DNA of 21,156 bases from Acanthaster planci (lineage: Eukaryota; Echinodermata; Asteroidea; Valvatida; Acanthasteridae). The notes beneath the pieces were generated by a model, which made no database searches, was not told the origin of the DNA, and saw nothing but the letters and a program-made list of their open reading frames with translations. The stretch spans positions 271,985 through 293,140 of the forward strand of contig NW_019091582.1 of NCBI RefSeq assembly GCF_001949145.1, given 5' to 3'. Numbering within the stretch: the stretch's first letter is position 1; each line of letters opens with the position of its first letter. Below are positions 1-8,825 of this stretch, in pieces. The translations under genes and the position numbers were made by a program.

Positions 1-291
1 TTCAGGAAGTAAGGAAATATAACAGACTAAGTAAGTTATCTTAAAGATTTCTCTGTTTTTTTTTCCTCCTTGGGAGAGGGGTCATGGCCCTTCACTGTCC
101 CTCCCCTGGTCTGCCTATTGATAGCCCAACACCACTTTTATTTACCTTCCAAAAATCACCCCAAACCTCTTGATGGATTTTGAAGCATCTTCAGAGGGTT
201 AGAGTCAATCTTGTGTGGTTGCAAAGTCTTTAAAAGGCCCCACGTCCCACCACACGAGGTCAACAACAGCAAGGAGGTTTAAACCAATTAC

Positions 292-436
292 CTCCACTTG
301 CAAACATCTGCAGCAGCAAGGTCATCGTCTGTGCGTGAAGGTCTTGATTGCTGAATAGCTCTGGTGTCAGCAAACTGGTCACCGCATTTGACACAACCAC
401 TCGCCGACAGCACTCTGCATATTCATGGAGGTCATC
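292..436 (-). CDS. UBE4A: UBE4A coding exon 4
   Basis: The acceptor CCTTTGACCTCAG is followed by 48 codons plus one base, ending at a weaker donor G|GTAATT. The peptide contains CCRRVVVSNAVTSLLTPELF, matching the C-R-x-L-x-VSN...LLTPEIY block of human UBE4A. The reading is open only in this frame; a 68-residue ORF across the same DNA in another frame is a shadow. No further UBE4A exon is recognisable in positions 1-291. Confidence 0.85.
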
Positions 437-3400
437 CTGAGGTCAAAGGTCAAGTCATATGGTAAAAAAAAAAAGATACCATTCTCATTTATTTGCATCC
501 TGACAGTTTTGGTGACACTCTCTCTCTCAAAACCTATTGCCTTGCGGACAGAACGTAGCAGAGTTACAGCGAACCTTTTCCCCATAACCTTTGACCTATC
601 AGCCGACCATTATAACTGAGCATCCTTCAGCCTCGTGCAGACTGAACCATACAGTGGAAGTTACGTGCTTCACTTGAGGCCAGCTCGGTGATAAAGACCA
701 GCCTTGCAAAAAGAGGGCATCTTTTAACAACTACAGGAAAAAATTTTGCTTGTGCTGTCACTGACTACTTCACATTAACTCCAAGAACAATCAGTACGGC
801 AGCCTTGACATCATTATAATCCCGCTGGGTCCAAAAACATTCATAAAATCCTCTCAGCTCCCTGAGAGATGGTACAGAGCTCCATGCTGCAATTCCACAT
901 GCAGACAACTGATCAAACACAGCAACCATCTGTACCCTCATGGAACCTCTGTGCCTTTGGTGGAGAGGGGCCAGTGGCAGATAAGTGACCGGCTCAAGGA
1001 AACAGCATGTAACCAGCAGCTGGACTCAAACCCAAGTCACAAACCCTAACCACTTGGCCACACACCTCCACTTGTGGAAAACTCTAAAGAGCGTTATATT
1101 CCAGACCTCTTGAGACCATCATGAGACCATCACAAGACCTCCAGTCTAATTTTTGGGTTACGAGCTGTTCAAATGAACTGAAAAAAGAAGCCTACTGCCA
1201 TTATTCACGCTGTTAATGTACTTGTGACTGGTCTTGTGACTGGTCTTGTGACTGGTCTTGTGACTGGTCTCGTGACTGGTCTCGTGTCTGGTCTTGTGGA
1301 TGGTCTCGTGAATGGTCTTGTGAATGGTCTTGTAATAGTCTTATGAATGGTCTTTTGACTGGTCTTGTGACTGGTCTTATGACTGGTCTTGTGAGTGGTC
1401 TTGTGAATGGTTTCTGATCTTGTGACGGGTGTAGTGACTGGTCTTATGACTGGTCTTGTGAAATGTCTTGTGACCAATCTTGTGACTTGTCCAGTCACTG
1501 GTCTTGTGACCAGTCTGGAGACTGGTCTTGCGAATAAGTCTTGTGATGATCTCGACTAAAACACCTTTTGTGAAGCGACAGTTGATACTTGAAGAAGATG
1601 ACTACAGCACAAAAAGTGACAAGGAGGCCACGTGCAGAGTTCAAACAAAACATGTGAAAAACCACATCCCATGACATTTATTGCCACTTTAGAGAGATAG
1701 GTTGCTTGTTATTACAGGTGCGTGAACTGGAGGACTGCCATAGCCGCTACATCAAAAGTGCCCGATCAAAAATCACGATCTTGATTTCCCTGACTTTTTC
1801 CCAACTACTTTTCCTCTGCAATCAAGATTTTCAGGACATCCATTTTCCATGACTCTTCCGAGACTTTCCACGACAGCTTTGGTTCCCAGGATTTTTGCAG
1901 GATTGTCCATGACCATGGGAACCCCGAGTGTGGCCGGCTCACCTTGTTAGCCTTGGACTGCTCCACGCTCCTCCTGTAGCAGGCCAGCAGGTACCGCATC
2001 ACCTCCTTCTCTCCCGCCTCCTGCTCCTCGATGCTGCAGCTCACTGAAGAGGAGTTCATGTTGATGACATGGAAGGCAGGGTCTTCCAGGAGCAACCTCT
2101 CAAAGACGGCCTACAGACGGACAAACAGAAGACCTAAGTTCAGCTTTTCTATTTTTTTTTTTCTATAAAATAAACCTAAGTTTACTCAGTTTGTACCATC
2201 TGCATGATATAAACTATAGATACATGTAATTGAGTGAAATGGGAAGATTAATTTGATAGATAATAATTTGAAGGCATCAGCATGAAAGATGGAATTTTCC
2301 ACTGAAAAGATGGAAATGGAACATTCTATCTGTGACTGAATAAGACTATGTGTTCATTGCATGAACAGGCAAATCCCTACCCACACAAACTTCTGAATCA
2401 CATGTTCGTAATTCGTGTGAAGAACTGTTGCTATTGCATCACCAACAACATGGTCATGCAAGGGAACTTCCATTTACCATACAGTGTACTCCAATGTCCT
2501 ATGGGTTCAGACATATCTATTTTTGCTGTGTGGCCATCCGGTGCATTAGGATAAAGATTTCAATGCCATCTAATCCATAACGGCCATTTAATGGAAAACG
2601 ATTTATTCAGGCGTTGTATAATACATGCAAAAACCCCACTTCAAATCAATGCGGCCGTTTTACGCGAAATTTGTCGACCCAATGCGCATTTGGAACGGGT
2701 CAACAAATTTCGCGCGTTATGATTGGCCAACGTGTTACAAACTCTTGGTGACACACTGTTGTAAATTGCCCGTATTGTGTTTCCAGTCTGTGCCACAAGT
2801 AGACAACTCTGACGCCATCCTATGCATGAACATTTGGAATTGGTGTCCATGTTTGTAGAACATCATGAAATAGGATGGAACAAATTCCAAATTGTGTACT
2901 CTAATTCAGCCCAAACCCTCCTCAATCCTCCAAAATCCTTCGGGCGGTTTTTGAGGATTTTGGAGGATTGAGGGTGAATGGCAAAAGTGCACGGTTGATT
3001 GCGAAGTATGCCATGAGTGAAGGTTGTGGGTTAGACCTTGTGTTGTTCTTGCTCAGTCATGCATAAATTCAATCCATTATTTCTTTAGAATCAACCGCAT
3101 TGCTCTCCAATGCCATTCGCACTGCCTCAACATAACGACAGGAATTAGCGGGCGATTTTGAAGGATTGAGGCAGTAGGCACACCTCCAAGCAACATTTTC
3201 AAGAAAATTTGGAGGATTCTCAGAGGATTGAGGGAGAATCCAATTTTTTTTCACCCCCAAATTGGAGGATTCTGGAGGATTGAGGAAGGTCCCAAGCAAA
3301 AAGGGCCTAGGGAGTTAGGGCTTTAAAAAGCCTCTGTGGAATTCATCTGGAGCGCATGTGCACCTGCAGTTTACATGTACCTTGTGTGTAACACAGAGCA

Positions 3401-4613
3401 CAACCGAGGGGTCATGTGCTGACTGTGCATTTTGGGTGGTGCTGTATCAGCTTTGAATGTTTGATGATGAGTTGTTATGGAATACTGATGCAGGTGGGCC
3501 AATAGCCGTTACAAAAGCTGAATAGCATTTCCAAATTTTCAAATGTAAGGTTTTTCCAACAAACGTGGATGTGCCTGGCAGGCTCCAATTTGCACTGCAA
3601 GATATCGTTCCAGAAATTCATTGAAGCTCTATGCTAAGGACTTACTCGATCAATGACGTCCCATCCCAGCCAGTGCCAGGCCCCTTCGCTTTCCTCCTTG
3701 ACAGCATCGGCTGTTTCCACAAGGTACACGCAGCGGGGAGGCATACCCCGCTGATTTGTCTCGCCCTCTGAAAAGAAACGGGATACATGACATGAAGCAT
3801 GCCTCAAGCAGCACGTTCGAATGAACTTTACAGGCGCAAGTAAACTAGGACACCCACCACCAGCATCAGTGGCACACCCAGGATTAGTTATGGTGGAGCT
3901 CAGCCTGGGGCCAATTTCATAGAGCTGTAAATTTGTTGTTGATTTGTAAATGTTGCAACTTTACAGGCGCAAGTAAACTAGGACACCCACCACCAGCAGT
4001 GGCACACCCAGGATTAGTTATGGTGGAGCTCAGCCTGGGGCCAATTTCATAGAGCTGCTTAAGTACAAAATTTTCTTAAGTGTGAAACAAAAATTGCTTA
4101 CAAGAAATAAAGGTCACCAGCTCAAACTCTACCTGATTGTCATGCTAACCAAAAACTGGTTAATACAGTCCCAAAACAATATACATCACATAAAGTCTTG
4201 GCTCTTGGAAATGCCATATCCCATATCACAGCAAGCAATCGTGGTTACATGTAAATGTTGCAATTCAGTCTATTAAGAAATACCGGATGGAGATACACTG
4301 TAAACCAACAACTGAAAAAAACGAAGACAGTTGAATTAAATTGACAGGATTTGTTTGGTGCTTCTTATTTACCGTGATCTATGGTCACCAGAAATACCGT
4401 CTGAATCATCCGATCAATGGCCTGCACCTTCTCTGCCTCCCGTGTCCCTGTTTCACCTTTGACCTCTGACCCTGCATCCCCAATGCCCTCACTCTGATCA
4501 TCAGCTCCATCTGCCTTGGGAGTGACCTCTGCACTTTGACCCCTCTCGACCTCTGGGTTCTCTGCCTTGGCAGACTGCAAGAGGGCAAACGGGTTGACCA
4601 TTTCTGGCTCCAT
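292..4613 (-). CDS. UBE4A: UBE4A orthologue, ubiquitin conjugation factor E4 A (partial; first four coding exons)
   Basis: Joined exons 4613-4373, 3767-3646, 2110-1943 and 436-292 encode about 225 residues in one continuous frame (junction phases 1, 0, 0, then 1 at the left edge). UBE4A is a Ufd2-type U-box E3/E4 enzyme that extends or starts ubiquitin chains on substrates; the catalytic U-box is at the far C terminus and is outside this window. Identity rests on block-by-block agreement with my memory of human UBE4A: an NPFA block near the start, then an R/H-MIQ-x-hydrophobic-x-T-hydrophobic-D block, then a P-x-RCVYL block, then RLLL-x-DP-x-x-H-x-INM followed by AGE, then C-R-x-x-V-SN-x-x-x-LLTPE. 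The UBE4B N terminus does not fit. The remaining exons (Ufd2 core, U-box) lie beyond position 1. Introns are 605, 1,535 and 1,506 bp. Confidence 0.92.
860..1070 (-). mobile_element. tRNA-derived SINE fragment
   Basis: The minus strand has a perfect RNA polymerase III A box, TGGCCAAGTGG (1060-1050), followed 28 bp later by a B box GGTTTGAGTCC (1032-1022), as in a tRNA-Ser/Leu-like head. After it comes a non-tRNA tail (GGTTACATGCTGTTTCC and on). It sits in a UBE4A intron in the same orientation as the gene. The 3' limit near 860 is a guess. Confidence 0.6.
1219..1551. repeat. 12-bp minisatellite, unit CTTGTGACTGGT
   Basis: About 27 imperfect tandem copies of a 12-bp unit lie in the UBE4A intron between exons 3 and 4. 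The 1221-1290 part is nearly perfect; the rest drifts (GAATGGTC, GATGATC). Because the unit is a multiple of three, reading frames stay open, which explains a spurious 97-residue Thr-Arg-Pro-rich ORF on the minus strand. Confidence 0.9.
1778..1924. repeat. Dispersed CATGGAAAA-type intronic repeat
   Basis: On the minus strand this is a run of diverged CATGGAAAA / GTCAGGGAAA / CCTGGGAA words. It begins 18 bp past the exon 3 donor of UBE4A. Similar runs are a familiar interspersed repeat type in animal introns (from memory). Confidence 0.5.
1943..2110 (-). CDS. UBE4A: UBE4A coding exon 3
   Basis: There are exactly 56 codons, phase 0 at both ends, between the acceptor CTGTAG and the donor AAG|GTGAGC. 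The peptide starts AVFERLLLEDPAFHVINM, continues with AGEKEVMRYLLACYRR, and aligns with the ALFARLLLQDP...INM...AGE block of UBE4A. It is noticeably richer in GC than its flanks. Reading past the donor into 1805-1942 is open by chance, because the sequence there is an intronic repeat. Confidence 0.92.
2663..2714. repeat. 18-bp inverted repeat with one mismatch
   Basis: The arms 2663-2680 and 2697-2714 (core CGCGAAATTTGT) are reverse complements except at one position. The 16-bp loop contains the palindrome ATGCGCAT. It lies in the same UBE4A intron as the MITE but outside it. Confidence 0.8.
2915..3290. mobile_element. Complete MITE with 25-bp terminal inverted repeats
   Basis: The left end 2915-2939 and the reverse complement of 3266-3290 agree at 23 of 25 positions (core CCTCAATCCTCCA). 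The 376-bp element is flanked on both sides by CCCAA (2910-2914 and 3291-3295), a candidate 5-bp target-site duplication. The GGAGGATTGAGG core recurs inside at 2954-2973, 3154-3171 and 3211-3234, and the first of these makes a 20-bp perfect hairpin with the left end. There is no transposase. It lies in the UBE4A intron between coding exons 2 and 3; the superfamily is not assigned. Confidence 0.75.
2920..2973. repeat. 20-bp perfect inverted repeat (hairpin) at the MITE left end
   Basis: The arms 2920-2939 and 2954-2973 are exact reverse complements around a 14-bp spacer. The left arm lies within the terminal repeat of the MITE, so the element has a subterminal inverted copy of its own end. 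Confidence 0.85.
3646..3767 (-). CDS. UBE4A: UBE4A coding exon 2
   Basis: The exon is preceded by the acceptor TTTCTTTTCAG and followed by the near-consensus donor GTAAGT. Its first two bases complete the glutamate codon split after exon 1; 40 codons follow and it ends in phase 0. It contains GMPPRCVYLVETADA and ends WDVIDR, the counterpart of the PSRCVYLEE region in human UBE4A. The segment after it (KEESEGAWHWLGWD) is divergent but keeps the acidic and Trp pattern. Confidence 0.9.
3824..4056. repeat. Tandem duplication, 133-bp period
   Basis: The segment from AACTTTACAGGCGCAAG at 3824 recurs at 3957 and runs to CATAGAGCTG near 4056. The copies are nearly identical except for a 3-bp ATC indel, so the duplication is recent. 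The second copy continues into a likely interspersed repeat (GCTTAAG-rich, 4057-4110). It lies in the UBE4A intron between exons 1 and 2. Confidence 0.9.
4373..4613 (-). CDS. UBE4A: UBE4A coding exon 1 (start exon)
   Basis: The ATG at 4613 opens 80 codons plus one base, ending at a donor G|GTAAAT. An in-frame TGA nine bases upstream of the ATG (4625-4623) supports this start. The peptide starts MEPEMVNPFALLQSAKAE, has an acidic, low-complexity middle (about residues 20-62, rich in E, D, G and S), and ends in AIDRMIQTVFLVTIDH. That last block corresponds to the MIQRIFLITLD stretch of human UBE4A. A TTTCAG acceptor-like site at 4642-4637 suggests that the 5' UTR is split by an intron. Confidence 0.9.
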
Positions 4614-6261
4614 TTTTGGGTTTCACTGGGTGTCAGCTGAAACAAATCATATTCAGGCTCTCACTTGTTGCAAATTCAGTACAAGAATTCACAATACTGG
4701 TCTGATTTCCCTTACACTCAAAATTAATACAGTATTTATCAAACAAACTGAGATTTCACCAGCGTGTCATATTTGTGATGTGATCTGGGAAGACACTTCA
4801 CAAGATGAAATATGTACACGGAATTAACACCATGCTGTTGACAAAGTTTCTTTTCGATCTTAGGACACCTATTTTATGCTGTCACAAAAATATTTAAAAT
4901 TGAAACAGTTTATTGAGTTACTGTGACAACATCCTCATTAAAATGGTGAAATTCTTGAGCATTTTGCCCATTGATACTACAGAAAATCAGCAGCATGTAG
5001 GCCTAGGTCTATTGGTACGCTCAGTCACTGTCAGCTGCATGACAGCTCAACCAATCACAATGCAGCTCCTATTTTTTTTCCCTTGTTTTCCTGACCCCAT
5101 TAAAATGAAAGCCAAGCTACATGTGTAGGCCTATGATTAGTCATTGGAATGGAGGCAAATTGGGGTCAATCACAGTGGGAACAGGGCAGACATCGGACCC
5201 CACAGTTAGTTGAAGCATGGCGGACGTCGAACCCAACAGTTATGGGGGTAACCTACACATGATGAGTAGGGCCTAAGGGCGCTTGTCATTTGGGAACTCA
5301 TTTTCTTAAATAGGAAATTGTGTTCAAACTTTTTTTCCCCGCATGCTCCAGCATCCTCCACTTGGAGATTATTTCCAATTTCAATTTTTTTTAATTTATT
5401 TCAAGTGAAGCCACCATAGGCCTAAACTTTAGGCTGAAGCCTTATTCATTGAAATAAGGCTCCACGATTTTATGAAAATATGGATTTTCAACTTTTAAGT
5501 CAAATTCCAGTCATTTTTGTGTACAAAAAAATCAGTTTGCTCTCCATTAGTACGAACATAAATTTTCCTATATCATCTCAATTATTTTTTGGTCTATAGG
5601 CCTACCACCACGTGTCCTACCTCCTTGGTACCTAGGATCATCGAGGTAGAATGCTAGGAGGACCGATACGTCCGGAAACTGGGCACAATTCATTTTCAGT
5701 TCTGTTTCCAACTCCATGGCTGATATTTTAACATAACCAGTTCATTAACTATATTCACCTGTTTTTAACTACTGAAGTCTGAAGTCCCTCAAATGACCAT
5801 TATTTTCCCTACCGTGATTAGCTGGTTTAACATTTACTGAATCCGCGGCTTTTCTCATTGTCAGGTGAGAACCGACTGCGACACAAGAGCGCCCTCATTT
5901 GTTTGATTCTGTGTTAAAAGGTTTCACTACACCAAATACGCGCCCATAGAAAAGAGTGCTAAATCGGACCGAAACAGCAGTTGGGGTTGCTATTTAATTA
6001 ACGTTTTTCTATAAAATGTTATTGTTTCAAGATCAGGGCACTTAGTGATTTATTTTTATGTAAAAAGCAACAAATATTACTATTCTCTTAATCAAGACAA
6101 CATACCCGAATATAACCCCATGTGCAAAATTACAAATCTATCGAATGTTCTCCAAATCGAATTTGGGCATGCAATGGGTCTTCTCGCACGCTTGCACGGA
6201 AGCGAATATAACAGCTTCAGTTAATCTACGTTTATGACCGCGATCGCGAAACCTGTGCCTC
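4614..6261. other. Upstream region of UBE4A, no confirmed gene
   Basis: This region must hold the UBE4A promoter and 5' UTR. Seen in it: a possible 5' UTR acceptor (4637), a CCAAT box (ACCAATCA near 5049), four TAGGCCTA palindromes (4998-5604), a 34-bp-spaced near-duplication (5189-5210 and 5223-5244) ending in an ATGGCGGAC site at 5217, and the short exon candidate at 5621-5717. The stretch 5720-6261 shows only a CpG-containing patch with GCGCCCTC near 5888. Confidence 0.5.
5621..5717 (-). CDS. Unrecognised short first-exon candidate upstream of UBE4A
   Basis: On the minus strand an ATG in an excellent context (CAGCCATGGAG) opens MELETELKMNCAQFPDVSVL, then LAFYLDDPRYQG, before a donor-like AG|GTAGGA at 5620 (phase 1). 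If unspliced, the ORF runs 49 codons to a stop near 5568. Composition looks coding, but I recognise no family. If it were a leader exon of UBE4A spliced to the acceptor at 4637, the frame would stop at the TGA just before the UBE4A ATG, making it an upstream ORF. It could equally belong to another gene or be chance. Confidence 0.25.
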
Positions 6262-7930
6262 TATCTTCGCTCCAGTTGCGGTACAACCTGTGGAGGTCTC
6301 TAAAAATCCTCTAAAACTTGTATCGTGAATGCTAGATCTCTCAACAACGAATCAGCTGATTTTGTTGCATATGCTATTTACAGCAAAGCCAATCTGTTTA
6401 CTGTCACTAAGACATGGCTTACAGACTTGGGCGTTGCCCATAAGGTTGACGTTATTCCTTCTGGTTTTAAATTTTCAATCATCCTCGGAAGACTCGAGTT
6501 GGGGAGGAACTGCTTTAGTGTCAGAGAACATCTTCCTGTTAAGAAAATCGCTGGAAGGGAAGTTGGGACATTGGACTGTTCCGAATGGTTTGTTGCGATT
6601 AATCCCAACAAACCACGATTGGGGATTATCTACAGACCACCTTACGCCTACTCTAGAAACGATCCTTTTACAGTCAACCAGTTTGTCAGTGAGTTTGCCA
6701 ATTATTTGGAATCGATTGTGTTAACTCCTGCACCAGTTGTAATAAAAGGCGATTTCAATATTCATGTTGACATTCCTGATGACCCAATCACCAATCGGTT
6801 TTTAGTGCTTCTTGAATCTACGGGTCTTCAGCAACACGTCAACAAGTCTATACCCATGAAACGGGCCACATATTAGATTTTGTTTTTACCCGTCAATCCG
6901 AAACTGTTTTGGAAAGTCTTCCAACTCCGCATCATCTGATCTGATTCTCTGATCCTTTGTATGTTCTCTATAACTTGGAACAGAAGAAACCCTTGGTTGA
7001 CATCATTGAAGACCATTAGCCTGACGTTCATGCAGACGACACACAGTTGTATTTATCTTTTATACCTCGGTGATCCTGCCAAAGAGCTGTACACAGTAGA
7101 TGCAATGGACAGTTGTGTCCAGGACATCGGAAATTGGATGCTGCACGATAGACTAATGATCAATGACTTATTGGAACAAGGCAACGGTTGCAGAAAATAA
7201 ACATTTCCAACGTCACGGTGGGCGACTCTGTAATCCCTCTATCCACATGCGTCAAGAAGGTGAAGGAGCATGGTTCGACTCAGAAATGACAATGGACACC
7301 CACATCACTAAGGCTTGTTCTGCAGCATTTTCCCACCTAAGTTCACAGTATTAAGCGTATCAGTAAATTTCTCTTCCCTTTTTCAGTGTTAATTCACGCC
7401 TTTGTAACAAGCAGTCTGGACTATTGTAACAGTCCTTGGTATGGTTTGCCGCCAGCACAGATAATGAGATGACGACTCCAAAACGCGGCAGCTAGACTTC
7501 TTACAAATACACCAATGTTTCCACTCATAACACCAATATTGCATTACCTTCACTGGTTACCTGGTTTGTACAGGATTAACTTGAAAATTAATTTTGTTAA
7601 CATACCAAGCCATTCACGGGCTTGCTCTTATAAGACATTTACAGAATCTTGTCATTAAGATGAGTCTAGATATCATCTCATGTCAGCAAACAACGGCCCT
7701 CTGCACCCACACTTGTTGATAGGGCAATTGGCAATGGCTGCTCTTAAGCTATGGAGCGCCTTGCTGTCGCACATATACGGAGCAAACAGAGTCTTGCCGC
7801 TTCAAATGTAAGTTAAAACTTGACTTTTCAATGCGGCATTTGCACGATAATGTTGCACTATTGAGATATTTGATTTTGATCGGTTTTTATCCAGTAGGTT
7901 AATTATTTTAGTTTTAATATAGGTTTAACC
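6262..7930 (+). mobile_element. Relic non-LTR retrotransposon (LINE, CR1/L2-like), internally deleted
   Basis: Decayed pieces of one ORF2 are read in shifting frames. From 6278 comes QPVEVSKNPLKLVS, then a frameshift and NARSLNN at 6328, opening an endonuclease domain to about 6930 (IYRPP near 6630; GDFNIHVD near 6750; SPTPHH-like end near 6930). Then, after a large deletion, the reverse transcriptase catalytic block HADDTQLY appears at 7030-7053, followed by thumb and C-terminal pieces: GAWFDSEMTMDTHITKA (7264-7314), SSLDYCNSxWYGLPPAQ (about 7412-7460), NAAARLLTNTP (about 7484) and LKLWSALxSHI (7744-7776). Both enzyme domains are broken and the element is dead. The 3' terminus is not sharp. 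Confidence 0.85.
6325..6876 (+). pseudogene. LINE endonuclease domain fragment (183 codons open)
   Basis: This is the longest intact piece of the LINE relic: an AP-endonuclease-like domain that would nick target DNA. The GDFN and RPP motifs are visible. The motif that in relatives reads TETWL reads TKTWL here, so the metal-binding Glu is Lys. Frameshifts occur just before (near 6325) and just after (6876) the open stretch. The overlapping ORF starting at 6329 in another frame is a shadow. Confidence 0.8.
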
Positions 7931-8632
7931 GTGACTTCATAATTTTAGTGTCACCGTTTCTGGTAGTCAGCTTTCGTATAGCGTATGTAGGGTTAGAGGC
8001 GTCTGTCCCTGGGAAGTATCCGTTTGACATCAACGATGCCAGCAGGGTTAGGTCGAAGTAAAATAATTCTCCCTATTGACGGGATAGATGAATCGCAATA
8101 GAGGGATCCCAATACGACGCTTTTAGCGTCGATCTGCGCACTTCCGCGTTTGAAAACGAGGCTGTATGTGTCAGCTTCAATTCTAAATACGATCAGACGA
8201 CTGAAAGTAAGGAGTCAAGACACAAAATACATAAATTATGTTACACTCAGACTTTTCAGGCTGCCAATTTTTGTGGAAGAGTCTTTCAAGATGACTCTAC
8301 ACGTTAAATCAAACGAAAAAATAACAGCAATTTACTGCGAACGAGCGTACCTTCGATGGTCGTGTGTAACGTATCTGCATGTGCAGTGGGCGTGGTTCAA
8401 ACAGACGTGGCATCACACTTACGAACCGGATACTGCATGTACTGTGTGGACTCCGCGGGCGCGCGCGACGAAGTTCAACACAGAGAGCCTCGGTTTCGAT
8501 GTGCATATGCGCAGATAGCACTCATGTGAAATCCCTCTGTACTGCGGTTTGGGTATCACATTGACATTCACTCATTAGTTAAGTATCCACTTATTTCGTT
8601 AAGTTGTACGGTCCTGTACATCCGACGCGACG

Positions 8633-8825
8633 CACGATGGTGCGACGCCATCGGCGACGGAAGGAGCGACGTTTAGGCAGAAAAAATGCAACAAGGAGAG
8701 GACGTAAGACAGTACGACGCAACGCGCCGTGTGTGTTCAAACGTAGTGGCAAGAAGACGACGGTACGACACGACAGCACGACGCAAGGGAGTCATCATGC
8801 CGTTGCGTCGTGTCGTTGCGTTGCC
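8633..8825. repeat. CGACG-rich patch with inverted arms
   Basis: CGACG/CGTCG words are dense here. The arms 8765-8786 and 8803-8822 are imperfect reverse complements, with a perfect 10-bp core (TTGCGTCGTG) around a 16-bp loop. A second hairpin, CGATGG...CCATCG, lies near 8637-8655. The arginine-rich ORFs across it come from composition. Confidence 0.65.

Noticed and set aside
1205-1498. 97-residue Thr-Arg-Pro-rich ORF on the minus strand
   Set aside because: It is a translation of the 12-bp minisatellite; openness follows from the unit length.
2348-2858. Cys-containing plus ORFs
   Set aside because: They lie within a UBE4A intron, overlap a palindrome and lack splice logic.
4406-4645. 79-residue minus ORF overlapping UBE4A exon 1
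   Set aside because: It is an out-of-frame shadow of a well-supported exon.
5855-5870. Plus-strand CAG|GTGAGA consensus donor
   Set aside because: No upstream start or exon goes with it.
8150-8518. 122-residue plus ORF
   Set aside because: No motif, no splice context and no composition signal beyond background; the overlapping minus ORF is no better.
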